From positions 1-45,719 of the forward strand of contig JACORW010000078.1 in assembly GCA_016179185.1 (NCBI GenBank): 45,719 nucleotides of DNA. Direction: 5' to 3'. Position numbers and translations under genes: made by a program. The DNA is from Gammaproteobacteria bacterium (GTDB lineage Bacteria > Pseudomonadota > Gammaproteobacteria > Eutrophobiales > Eutrophobiaceae). The notes below the pieces were generated by a model. The model worked only from the letters and a program-made list of their open reading frames with translations. It did not search any database and had not been told where the DNA came from. Below, one piece after another: positions 8,534 through 16,462 of this stretch. Within the stretch, counting starts at the first letter, position 1; every line of letters starts with the position of its first letter.

Positions 8534-9411
8534 GCGCGCAGGTTGCGGCGCTGTTGTTGCTGGTGCTCGCGGCGGGCGGCGCCCCGGCGCAGCCGGCAGC
8601 AACCGTGAATGCCGAGTGCCGCCGCATCGCGCAGAAACTGGCAAGCGTCGGGCACGGCGAATGCCTGCAACTCGATCTGGCGGTGACGCGCGGGGAGTCG
8701 GTGCAGGGCGCCCCGATCCTGTACCGGGAATTTCCGCCGGTCGCGGAACGGCAGCCGCGCGCACGCGTGCTGCTGATCGGCGGCATTCACGGCGACGAGT
8801 ATTCCTCGGTCAGCATCGTGTTCAAATGGATGAACATCCTCGATACCCACCATTCCGGCCTGTTCCACTGGCGCATTGTCCCGCTGCTGAACCCCGACGG
8901 TCTGCTGCGCGAACGGGCCTGGCGCATGAACGCGAACGGCGTGGATTTGAACCGCAACTTTCCGATGCCCGACTGGGAAAATGTCGCGCCGCGCTATTGG
9001 GTCGAGCAGACCGACCGCAGCCCGCGCTACTTTCCGGGCGAACGGGCGTTGAGCGAGCCGGAGTCGCGCTGGCTGGTGGATGAGATCAACGGCTTTTCCC
9101 CGGACGTGATTGTGGCGGTTCACGCCCCGCACGGCGTTGTGGATTATGACGGCCCGCGCAGCGGCCCGCGCAAGCTGGGGCGCCTTTACTTGAGCCTGCT
9201 CGGGACGTTTCCGGGATCGTTGGGCAACTACGCCGGGGTTCAGCGCCGTATTCCCGTGGTAACCGTCGAGCTGCCGTACGCGGGCATCATGCCGAAGCCG
9301 GGGGAAATCGGGGAAATGTGGCGCGACCTGGTACGGTGGTTGTCGAACAATACGCCGTCCCGGCAGCCCATCGCCGGGGCAAAGCCGGGTCAGGACACGG
9401 ACCCTTCGTAG
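8530..9411 (+). CDS. M14 family zinc carboxypeptidase, murein-peptide amidase-like
   Basis: A 293-residue protein with a signal-peptide-like N-terminus (AALLLLVLAAGGAPAQ) and an M14 metallopeptidase domain. Visible hallmarks are the zinc motif HGDE in GGIHGDEYSS, the NANGVDLNRNFP stretch shared with E. coli MpaA, a third-ligand histidine in VAVHAPHG and the catalytic glutamate region VTVELPYAG. MpaA removes diaminopimelate from murein tripeptides in the cytosol; the signal peptide here suggests a periplasmic version. Its start overlaps ubiA by 4 bases and its end overlaps the convergent L,D-transpeptidase gene by 22 bases, another cell-wall enzyme. Substrate is inferred. Confidence 0.8.
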   Translation: MSAQVAALLLLVLAAGGAPAQPAATVNAECRRIAQKLASVGHGECLQLDLAVTRGESVQGAPILYREFPPVAERQPRARVLLIGGIHGDEYSSVSIVFKWMNILDTHHSGLFHWRIVPLLNPDGLLRERAWRMNANGVDLNRNFPMPDWENVAPRYWVEQTDRSPRYFPGERALSEPESRWLVDEINGFSPDVIVAVHAPHGVVDYDGPRSGPRKLGRLYLSLLGTFPGSLGNYAGVQRRIPVVTVELPYAGIMPKPGEIGEMWRDLVRWLSNNTPSRQPIAGAKPGQDTDPS

Positions 9412-10592
9412 AGAATCCGCCAGCGCCCGTCGGCCTCCTGTTTCCAGTACTGGCGCTTGGTAAAGCGCCGCTGATTCCGGTCACTGGCGTAGTCCTGCCG
9501 AAACGTGACGACCAGCAGGGACCGCTCGCCGGGGTAGAGGAACATGCTCTGCCCGGAGAGCGCAACGCGAATATACCGCTTGCCGTTGTTGACCTTGCGT
9601 TTGTAGGCGACCCACGCCTCGTAGTCCATGCCGAGGCCGGCATACGCGGGCGAGTAGTGACCGAGATACCGGTCCGTGTCGCGGCTCTCCCAGTCGCGTC
9701 GCCACTGCTCGACGATACCCGCCATGGCCTCGCGCTGTTTCCGCCACTCGGCCCGTGACACCCATTGGATTCCGTCGGCCAGTATGACCGGCGTTTCACC
9801 CGGCGTGATGTATTTCTTTATGTTCTCCAGATCCGCATTGCTGAGGATCACGCAACCGTCGCTGTCCCGCGGCGGGCGGCTGAAGGTGTTGCTCGGGGTG
9901 CCGTGCAGCCAGATGCCGTAGCCGGTACGGCCGTGGCGCTGGTCCCAGGCATTGGGGTAATCAATCGGAAACGCCCCTGAGCCGTAAAAATCCGGGAGCC
10001 GGTCCGGCTCGATGACGCCGGTGACGAAATACACCCCGACCGGGGTCTTCTGATCGCCCTGGGAAAATTTTCCGGTTCCGTTCTTTCCTATCGTTGCGTA
10101 AAAATCATGCGCCAGATAGGGTTCGCCGCCGCGATTCTCGTACAGAAACAGCCGCGACGTGGTCATGTTCACGACCACGGCGTATTTCTGCTCTGCGCTC
10201 AACATCACCAGCGCGGACGGGATCTGATCCGCCGGCGGCGGGGCGCTGTAATGCCGCAGCCGTACGCGTGCCTCGTCACGAAACGCCTCGACCTGCCGGT
10301 GCGAGGCAAACGGAACGGCACCGAACTCGGAGATGGGACCGGCCCGCGACAGCAGCAGATCCGCATACACCATCTGCGCCAGCCGAAAACCCGGATTGGC
10401 GGCGAGCAACCCCCGCAAATCGGACAACGCCTCGTTGACGCGGCTGGCGCTGACTTCGTGCAGCGCCTTCACCAGAATGGCCTCCTGCCCGGGATCGAGC
10501 TCGTGCAATCGCGTGTGGCTGGCAATGAGGTTGGCGGCGCCGGCGCCGGATCCGGCAACCGACAGCAGCAGAAAAATAATCACTCTACCCAT
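9390..10592 (-). CDS. L,D-transpeptidase (YkuD family) with C-terminal NTF2-like domain
   Basis: A 400-residue exported protein: signal peptide (residues 1-19), a helical region to about residue 125, the YkuD domain (about 130-270) and a C-terminal domain of roughly 110 residues. The catalytic region reads YGIWLHGTPSNTFSRPPR then DSDGCVILSNADL. The cysteine is kept, but the usual SHGCxR consensus is SDGCV. Family members cross-link peptidoglycan or attach proteins to it in the periplasm. The C-terminal domain is clearly similar to that of the upstream TPR protein (RYIRVALSG versus RYIKVTMSG, then FRQDYASD versus FRQRYESD). It is the last gene of a minus-strand operon. Confidence 0.85.
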   Translation of the reverse strand: MGRVIIFLLLSVAGSGAGAANLIASHTRLHELDPGQEAILVKALHEVSASRVNEALSDLRGLLAANPGFRLAQMVYADLLLSRAGPISEFGAVPFASHRQVEAFRDEARVRLRHYSAPPPADQIPSALVMLSAEQKYAVVVNMTTSRLFLYENRGGEPYLAHDFYATIGKNGTGKFSQGDQKTPVGVYFVTGVIEPDRLPDFYGSGAFPIDYPNAWDQRHGRTGYGIWLHGTPSNTFSRPPRDSDGCVILSNADLENIKKYITPGETPVILADGIQWVSRAEWRKQREAMAGIVEQWRRDWESRDTDRYLGHYSPAYAGLGMDYEAWVAYKRKVNNGKRYIRVALSGQSMFLYPGERSLLVVTFRQDYASDRNQRRFTKRQYWKQEADGRWRILYEGSVS

Positions 10593-10610
10593 GCCTGCGG
10601 CCCGCCCGAT

Positions 10611-11681
10611 TCAACGCAGCGTCTCCTCGACGATCTTCCACTCGCTGCCAGTTCTTTTCATCATCAACGTCTTGCGCACGGAATCGGTAAAGGCGTCGGA
10701 CTCGTAGCGCTGTCGAAAATTGACCTGCGCATGTTCCGGGCCATGTTCGACGATGTTCATCCCGGACATCGTTACCTTGATATAACGCGGCCGCGTGATT
10801 CGCTCCCGGCGCGCCTGCTCCCAGTCATCGCGCGTGGCGCCGTCGGGGGGCATGAATTCCGTGCTGTAGGCGGCGAGATAACCGTCCGCATTCCGCGCCG
10901 ACCACGCCGCGGCCCATGCTTCCACTGCCGAACGAATTTCGTCCGCCGATGACGGAGCCGGCGGCGATGCCGTTGCGTCGGTTGACTGCGTTTCCGTGGC
11001 GGGCATGACTTCGGGCTGTGCTGTGGCGACCGCTGCGGTTTCCGCAATCGCAGGGGCCGATGGCGCCGGCTCCGGACGCTGCGGCCCGACCGGCTCGGGG
11101 CGCGCCGGGGTATCCGGCGCCTCTTTGCGGGGCTCCGGCCGGGGCCGGGTTGCGGCGACTTCAGTGGCCGCGGCCGCCCCCCCCATGGGGTCGGGCATCG
11201 AAAACAAATCGCCGATCAGCGCCAGCTTGGCCTTGGCGGTGCTGTTACCTTCGTCAAGCTCCAATGCCTGGTTGTACGCCTGGCTGGCCATCTTTGCGTA
11301 TATATCCCCCAGGTTTTCGTGGGCCGTGGCATAGCTGGGATGGGTGTTGATGGCTTTGCGCAGCGCCTGCTGCGCGGCCTCGAAATCGCCGCGGGCGGCA
11401 TGCACAACGGCCAGATTGTTGTACGGCTCCGGCAAATCCGGATGCTCATCCGTGATCTGCTGGAAGATTTCGGCGGCATGATCGAGCCGGTTCAGCCGGG
11501 TTAAAACCAGGCCCTTGAGAAACTGCAACGTCACGTCGGATTTGTCGGCGGCCAGATCCGAGTCAACGCGCGACAGCGCCTCCTCGAGTCTGCCCCCGGC
11601 GATCAACGCCTGCACGTCGGCGGCAGCGCCATGGGACATCGCGGTCCAGAACAGGAGCATGACGCCGATCAGTGTTCGCAC
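10611..11681 (-). CDS. Exported TPR protein with NTF2-like C-terminal domain
   Basis: A 356-residue protein with a signal peptide (MRTLIGVMLLFWTAMSHGAA) and three to four TPR units (about 25-150), including PEPYNNLAVVHAARGDFEAA and SYATAHENLGDIYAKMA. A long Pro/Ala/Glu-rich linker (about 165-245) leads to a C-terminal NTF2/SnoaL-like domain matching the one on the neighbouring L,D-transpeptidase. The GTG start at 11681 is preferred because GGAGAA lies 6 bases upstream and it yields a clean signal peptide; an ATG at 11705 is the alternative. It lies 18 bases upstream of the transpeptidase gene. A periplasmic scaffold for cell-wall enzymes is a reasonable inference, not shown. Confidence 0.75.
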   Translation of the reverse strand: MRTLIGVMLLFWTAMSHGAAADVQALIAGGRLEEALSRVDSDLAADKSDVTLQFLKGLVLTRLNRLDHAAEIFQQITDEHPDLPEPYNNLAVVHAARGDFEAAQQALRKAINTHPSYATAHENLGDIYAKMASQAYNQALELDEGNSTAKAKLALIGDLFSMPDPMGGAAAATEVAATRPRPEPRKEAPDTPARPEPVGPQRPEPAPSAPAIAETAAVATAQPEVMPATETQSTDATASPPAPSSADEIRSAVEAWAAAWSARNADGYLAAYSTEFMPPDGATRDDWEQARRERITRPRYIKVTMSGMNIVEHGPEHAQVNFRQRYESDAFTDSVRKTLMMKRTGSEWKIVEETLR

Positions 11682-11713
11682 TTGCAATTCTCCGTTGCCG
11701 CACACGCGGCATT

Positions 11714-12547
11714 TTATGGGGAGGGCTGATCCAAGGCAATTTCGCCGCAGTCCACGGGTACTGATCCGTAGCGCGCCGGGAAGCCGGTATACATTTCATC
11801 CAGCACCGGATCGCCGTTCGGAACGCGCACATCGATCCAGTGAATGCGCTGGACGTTCGCATACGGCACGACAACCGGCTGGAAACCCTGTTCGCGAAGC
11901 TGCCGCAGCCGATCGTTCACGGCCGATTGTGTCGAAAACAGCCCGAGGGAAACCGCGTTGGCCAGATCGCCCCGGTCAATGAGACGGTAGTCCCGTATAC
12001 CCCTGCTTGCGAGCGTCTGAAGGACCGCCGCCGCCTCCTCGCGGGAAGGTTGTGGCGCGAGATATACCCAGAACAGGCTGCGGTCCCGGTCTTCACTGGT
12101 GCGACTGCGCGCGGGGATCATGCGGGCGCGGAACCAGTCCGACACCCACACGGCATGCTTTTCCTCGGGCAACGGACCATAGGAGAAGCACAGATACTTT
12201 ACCGGTCCGGGAACCGTGTCCGGTGCCTGCAATTCCGGCAGAAGATTCACCAGTTCGCCCGGCCCGGCCCCGGTGCCCGCCTGTATCTCCGCGGCCACGC
12301 CGCCGGCCGGCTGAAGATCGGGGTCATTCACGGCCTGTGCCGCCGGTTCAAAATCCAGTTCTGCCTCCATTCTATCCACCACCTCCGGCGGCGCCGGGAG
12401 TTCGCGCACAAGTTTGAGGGTGGCGGCGCCCGCAGGAAGGATCAATGTCTGGGAGCGGTTCGCGCGCGCCAGTCGCGCGTCCTGGTCCAGCTGCCACCCG
12501 TAGTACCCGAGATTCACGGCGAGCAGCATCAGGGTCAGCCAGCGCAT
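11714..12547 (-). CDS. SPOR domain-containing membrane protein
   Basis: A 277-residue protein with an N-terminal membrane anchor (LTLMLLAVNLGYYGWQL), a variable linker, and a C-terminal SPOR-type domain (about residues 165-245). Two SPOR half-repeats are visible, one starting LFWVYLAPQPSREEAAAVLQ and one starting NAVSLGLFSTQSAVNDRL. SPOR domains bind glycan strands stripped of stem peptides at division sites. The ATG at 12547 begins one base after the coaX stop, so translation is likely coupled; longer starts would run inside coaX. The linkage coaX-SPOR is common in gammaproteobacteria. The downstream TPR and L,D-transpeptidase genes suggest a cell-wall role. Confidence 0.82.
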   Translation of the reverse strand: MRWLTLMLLAVNLGYYGWQLDQDARLARANRSQTLILPAGAATLKLVRELPAPPEVVDRMEAELDFEPAAQAVNDPDLQPAGGVAAEIQAGTGAGPGELVNLLPELQAPDTVPGPVKYLCFSYGPLPEEKHAVWVSDWFRARMIPARSRTSEDRDRSLFWVYLAPQPSREEAAAVLQTLASRGIRDYRLIDRGDLANAVSLGLFSTQSAVNDRLRQLREQGFQPVVVPYANVQRIHWIDVRVPNGDPVLDEMYTGFPARYGSVPVDCGEIALDQPSP

Positions 12548-12548
12548 G

Positions 12549-13289
12549 TCAGCGTAATCCTCCCGCCAGCAGCATGCCGTCGAAAACCAGCGTCGGGACA
12601 TGATTATGCGGCACGGGGAGGTACGGCAGAATCCGGGGCGCCTCTCCGCCCGTGGCGACCAGCACACCGCCCGCGCCGCATTCCCGTTCCATGAGCTCCA
12701 GCGCGGAGCGTGCCAGTCCGATCACACTGAGGAGGCAACCGTTGGCCACGCAGTCGCCGGTGGAACGCCCGAACACCGGTCCCGGGTTGCTGCCGGCCGC
12801 ACCGATTGCCGCCGTTTGTTCCAGTAACAGAGACTGCGACATGGAAAATCCCGGCGCGATCAATCCGCCCAGATGCCGGCCGTCCGCAGCAACCACATCC
12901 GCCGTCGCGGCCGTCCCGAGGTCCAGGACGCAAACGGCACGCCGAAACCTGTTCCACGCCGCCAGCATCGCCAGCCAGCGGTCCACGCCGATCTGCGCAG
13001 GTTCGGAATAGGCGCTCCGGACGCCGCATTGATACCCCTGGGGGCGCAGTTCCTCCACGGGCAACCGCCACAGAGACTGCGCCGCCTCGCGTACCGCCGA
13101 GATTGCCCGGGGACCGGCAACATTGGCGGCAACAGCCCGATCCGGTGCGGCCAGGGGGCGCAACTGCCGCATTATGCTGTCCGCGAAATCGGAACCCCCA
13201 TTGGCTGTCGAGCCAGCGTGCGCATACCCCGCTTCCGCCCAGGTCGCCCATTTGGCGCGGCTGTTTCCGAGATCGAACAACAGGATCAT
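12549..13289 (-). CDS. coaX: Type III pantothenate kinase
   Basis: A 246-residue cytosolic CoaX that phosphorylates pantothenate in the first committed step of CoA synthesis. Motifs are the N-terminal LLFDLGNSRAKWA phosphate-binding loop, the GVDRWLAMLAAW stretch and DLGTAATADVV, with GGLIAPGFSM following. The family usually has DAGTALTVD, so the nucleotide motif is slightly variant but keeps its key Asp, Gly and Thr. The ATG abuts the birA stop with no gap (TGAATG), and the stop lies one base before the SPOR gene. birA-coaX pairing is a classic arrangement in bacteria that use type III rather than type I pantothenate kinase. Confidence 0.93.
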   Translation of the reverse strand: MILLFDLGNSRAKWATWAEAGYAHAGSTANGGSDFADSIMRQLRPLAAPDRAVAANVAGPRAISAVREAAQSLWRLPVEELRPQGYQCGVRSAYSEPAQIGVDRWLAMLAAWNRFRRAVCVLDLGTAATADVVAADGRHLGGLIAPGFSMSQSLLLEQTAAIGAAGSNPGPVFGRSTGDCVANGCLLSVIGLARSALELMERECGAGGVLVATGGEAPRILPYLPVPHNHVPTLVFDGMLLAGGLR

Positions 13290-14357
13290 TCAGCGCAGTC
13301 GAAGACTGAGGTCGCCCGAGGAGAATTCCCTTTCCACGCCGCCCACCAGCATGCGCAGCATTCCTGAATCGGAGATGCCCAGCACCCGGCCGCGGACCAC
13401 TTTCCTTCCCAGGCGCAGCGCGCCATCGCGACCGGCGCCGACATCGTGCCGTCGCCACTCATCGAAGTAATCGCCGATGCGGCCTGAGCCGAGCGCAGTC
13501 AGCATGTCGATCAACGCCTCCGCCATGCGGGCACACAGCACATTTCTGGATGGGGGCGATGTGCAACAGCGCGCAAGGTCAACGGGCACATTGTCACCGG
13601 GGATGCGCAGGTCGTCAGGCAGGGATACGTTGATCCCGACGCCGATAACGACATCCATGGGACCGGCATGTTGTGCCCGCGATTCGACCAGCAGCCCGCC
13701 CAGCTTGCGCCCCTCGAACACGATGTCGTTGGGCCATTTGAGGCCCACCGATTCCATCCCGCACAGGCGCAACGCGCGCATCATTGCCGCGCCGGTCAGG
13801 ATGGACAACGCGCCGGCACCGGCCGGAATAGGGTCCAGCCGCCAGCCCAGGGACATGCAGATCCCGCTGGCCGGGGGCGATAACCATTGATTGCCGCGCC
13901 TGCCGCGGCCGTGCGTCTGAAATTCGGCCAGCAGCAACCGGCCATGGCAATCCGCTTCCCGCAACAACGCAAGATTGGTGGAGTCGAGGGAGAATTCGGC
14001 GCGCACCTCCCGCAGCGCGCGCCGAATGTCGGGCCGCAGCCGGTTCAGGATTTCCCCGGCATCCAGCAGCTCAACGGGCCGCCCCAGACGGTAGCCCCGC
14101 CCACGAATGCGGTCCAGCCGGACGCCCCGCCCGGCCAGCGCCGCAATCCGCTTCCACACCGCAGCCCGCGTGACACCCAGTTTCCGGGCCAGGTCCACCC
14201 CGGAATGGAGCCGGCCATCGGCCAGTTGCGCCAGCAGCATCCGATCCGGCTCTGCGTCAGCGGTCCAGGCCCGGGCCGGACCATTGACGCCCGCGGCGGA
14301 TGAGTTCGGTCCGGAAAACACACTCTCGGACGGGTAGCGGAGCGATCCGGCGATCAC
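13290..14357 (-). CDS. birA: Biotin--[acetyl-CoA-carboxylase] ligase/biotin operon repressor
   Basis: Attaches biotin to acetyl-CoA carboxylase BCCP and, in bifunctional members, represses biotin genes. The N-terminal winged helix is visible (LLAQLADGRLHSGVDLARKL then VTRAAVWKRIAAL). The ligase domain has the GRGRRGNQW biotinyl-AMP loop and GLKWPNDIVFEGRKLGGLL. The SH3-like C-terminal domain ends in SLRLR. Two starts are possible: GTG at 14357 overlaps the upstream FHA stop by four bases (GTGA) and gives 355 residues; ATG at 14240 gives 316 residues, closer to E. coli BirA (321). The GTGA overlap favours coupling, but the extra 39 residues are not conserved-looking. Confidence 0.93.
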   Translation of the reverse strand: MIAGSLRYPSESVFSGPNSSAAGVNGPARAWTADAEPDRMLLAQLADGRLHSGVDLARKLGVTRAAVWKRIAALAGRGVRLDRIRGRGYRLGRPVELLDAGEILNRLRPDIRRALREVRAEFSLDSTNLALLREADCHGRLLLAEFQTHGRGRRGNQWLSPPASGICMSLGWRLDPIPAGAGALSILTGAAMMRALRLCGMESVGLKWPNDIVFEGRKLGGLLVESRAQHAGPMDVVIGVGINVSLPDDLRIPGDNVPVDLARCCTSPPSRNVLCARMAEALIDMLTALGSGRIGDYFDEWRRHDVGAGRDGALRLGRKVVRGRVLGISDSGMLRMLVGGVEREFSSGDLSLRLR

Positions 14358-15484
14358 GATCCGCGGGTGATGTCAATAAACTCGTCGCCGCTGTCGCCCG
14401 CTGCCTCATTTTTGCGCGCGGGCCTGGCGCGGCCCGCGGATCCGGGTGCCGGCAATAATGTTTCCTCCGAACCGGGCGCACCGGTGGCGCCCCCGGCCGG
14501 TAACAGCGTCTCCTCGTCGGAACCGCCGGTGCGGCCGGGCGGTGCCGCTGACGCACCCGGCAACAGCGTCTCCTCGTCCGGTTCATTGCCCGGTTCCAGC
14601 GCGTCAACCTCATTATGGGCAGGCGCCGGGCTGACGATGTCGGGCTCCGGCTCCAGGACCAGATCAAACCCCGCGGGCGCGGGCGCTCCGGTTCCGGCCC
14701 GATCCGCGTCCCGCGCCAGCACCGTCACGCTGGACTCGCTGACCTCGGGCATCACAAATTCAAACTCGAGTTTATGCAGCCGGATCCGGTCGCCATGTTT
14801 GAGGCGTACTTCGGAACTCACGGGCCTGCCGTTGACGAAGGTACCGTTGATGCTGCCCTGATCCATGATCCAGTAGCCGAAATCCTTGAACTCAATGAGC
14901 GCGTGCCTTCGACCCACCGTGGCGCTCGGCACGACAATGTAGTCGAGGAAATCCGTATCCTTGCCGCCGACGCGGCCGAGCATCACCGGTTTGCTGCCAA
15001 GTTTGTACATTGCCTGGGACGTGTTTCCCCCAGTGTCGCGCAAATAGGCTTCGGCCGCATATTGGCGTTGCTGCCTGCCTGCTTCGCGGCCGCGCCTTAT
15101 CAGAAGAAAGATGATTGCGCTCAGCGCACCGATCAGCACGACGGCGGATACGATGATGAATATCGAGCGCAGGCGTTCGTCGTCAGCCGGACTCGGGGCC
15201 GGCGGCACGGATTCCGTGACCGCCGTTGCCGGCGCCGGCTGCGGTTCCGGTGCCATCGCTGAAGGTTTCGTGGGCGCAGTTGCCGGTTCAGTCACCGCCC
15301 CGCCCGCATCGGTCGCGACCGGCGACGGTTCAGTAGAGGCGGCGCTTGTCGGCTCGGTGACCAGCGACGATTGAGCGGGCACACCGTCAGCGGCCGGGTC
15401 CGCGCCGTCCTGCGCCAGTGCGGGGCCGGAACCGGCGACCACAATTGACAATAAGATGCTGATCCGTCGAATGTTCATCCGCAC
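14354..15484 (-). CDS. Membrane FHA-domain protein with EETLLP repeats
   Basis: A 376-residue protein. It has a signal-like segment (ISILLSIVVAGSGPALAQ), a Pro/Thr/Ala-rich region to about residue 100 and a transmembrane helix (IFIIVSAVVLIGALSAIIFLL). A cytosolic FHA domain follows (about 165-245) with MLGRVGGKDTDFLDY, VGRRHALIEF and SINGTFVNG. The tail carries three copies of a short motif: DEETLLPG, DEETLLPA and SEETLLPA at about residues 303-344. FHA domains bind phosphothreonine, so these repeats could be kinase targets recognised in cis or trans; that is inference. No Ser/Thr kinase is encoded in the window. An ATG at 15478 is an equally good start. It heads the operon containing birA. 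Confidence 0.8.
   Translation of the reverse strand: MRMNIRRISILLSIVVAGSGPALAQDGADPAADGVPAQSSLVTEPTSAASTEPSPVATDAGGAVTEPATAPTKPSAMAPEPQPAPATAVTESVPPAPSPADDERLRSIFIIVSAVVLIGALSAIIFLLIRRGREAGRQQRQYAAEAYLRDTGGNTSQAMYKLGSKPVMLGRVGGKDTDFLDYIVVPSATVGRRHALIEFKDFGYWIMDQGSINGTFVNGRPVSSEVRLKHGDRIRLHKLEFEFVMPEVSESSVTVLARDADRAGTGAPAPAGFDLVLEPEPDIVSPAPAHNEVDALEPGNEPDEETLLPGASAAPPGRTGGSDEETLLPAGGATGAPGSEETLLPAPGSAGRARPARKNEAAGDSGDEFIDITRGS
14454..14578 (-). repeat. In-frame EETLL-coding repeats
   Basis: Three DNA segments (14454-14470, 14502-14518 and 14562-14578) encode the EETLL repeats of the membrane FHA protein. The second and third are identical over 17 bases, while the first uses different codons. 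Selection on the peptide, rather than recent DNA duplication alone, would explain the divergent copy. Confidence 0.7.
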
Positions 15485-15539
15485 AGGGCCCGGACGCGAG
15501 AGAAGAACATATTACACGGGCCGCTCTGAAACGACAGCA

Positions 15540-16385
15540 TTACAAGGCGCCGGGATCCCTCCCGGTTGCGACAGGCCGGTGAGGATCCGCGCACCACTCG
15601 CTCCAGGAACCCACATAGAGTTTCGGCATGGGCAATCCGGCAACCGTGGCAGCCAGCACGTTGTGACATGCGGAAACACCGGAGCCGCAATAAAACGTAA
15701 CTTCGGCCGGATCGGTGGCGCCGTAAGCCGCCAACAGTTGCTGGCGGAGACGTCCCGGCGGAAGAAACCGCCCGGCGGGATCCAGGTTGCGACGCCAGCA
15801 GTAATTGCGCGCGCCGGGAATGTGTCCCGCGACCGGATCGATGGTCTCCGATTCACCGGCGTAACGAGCCGGATCACGGGAGTCGAGCAGCGCCGGCAAT
15901 TTGTCCACCTCTTCCAGACGGACCAGCATGCGTGCGTCGGGGCTGCCGCTGAACTTCGCTCCCGGGCACTGCACTTCGCCTGACTCCGGCGGCAGGCGCA
16001 GTTCCAGCCAGGCCTGCCAGCCGCCGTCCAGAACTGCCGCATCGCGATGGCCCATGTAACGCAGCATCCACCACATCCGCCCGGCGATGGAGCCACCGGA
16101 ATCGTCATAGACTATGACCTGGGACCCCGGGGCCATGCCGAAGCGCGAGAAAACCTCCACCAGTCTGTCCGCGGCGGGCAATGGATGGCGGCCGTGATCG
16201 GTTACCGGCCGGCTGCTGAGGTCATCGTCGAGGCGGGCATACTGCGCCCCCGGAATATGAGCCTCCAGATAAGCCAGGAACCCCGCGCCGGGATCGCGCA
16301 GATCATGCCGGCAATCCATGACGACCCAATTGAACGCATCGCGGGCGGACTCGAATTCCCGCGCGTCTATGATTGTGTTGAACAT
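15540..16385 (-). CDS. sseA: 3-mercaptopyruvate sulfurtransferase (rhodanese family)
   Basis: A 281-residue protein with two rhodanese domains. The first (about 1-140) is the inactive structural domain with HIPGAQYARLDDDLS and the VIVYDDSGGSIAGRMWW stretch. The second (about 155-275) has HIPGARNYCWRRNLDP and the active-site loop CGSGVSAC. CGSGxxAC is the mercaptopyruvate-type loop; thiosulfate sulfurtransferases have CRKGVT. It would transfer sulfane sulfur from 3-mercaptopyruvate to thiols or cyanide in the cytosol. The ATG at 16385 is chosen because it yields the normal short N-terminus. It is divergent from the lipoprotein gene with only 77 bases between starts. Confidence 0.9.
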   Translation of the reverse strand: MFNTIIDAREFESARDAFNWVVMDCRHDLRDPGAGFLAYLEAHIPGAQYARLDDDLSSRPVTDHGRHPLPAADRLVEVFSRFGMAPGSQVIVYDDSGGSIAGRMWWMLRYMGHRDAAVLDGGWQAWLELRLPPESGEVQCPGAKFSGSPDARMLVRLEEVDKLPALLDSRDPARYAGESETIDPVAGHIPGARNYCWRRNLDPAGRFLPPGRLRQQLLAAYGATDPAEVTFYCGSGVSACHNVLAATVAGLPMPKLYVGSWSEWCADPHRPVATGRDPGAL

Positions 16386-16462
16386 CGCCGCGCATGATAT
16401 CAGGTCGCTGCAAACGTCCTTGCGTGCGCGCGCCATCCGGAATCGGTGCGCGGGTTGCCGCC

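Noticed and set aside
14454..14578. The EETLL-coding segments as a CRISPR-like or tandem DNA array
   Set aside because: They are in-frame protein repeats within the FHA gene, and the copies use different codons.
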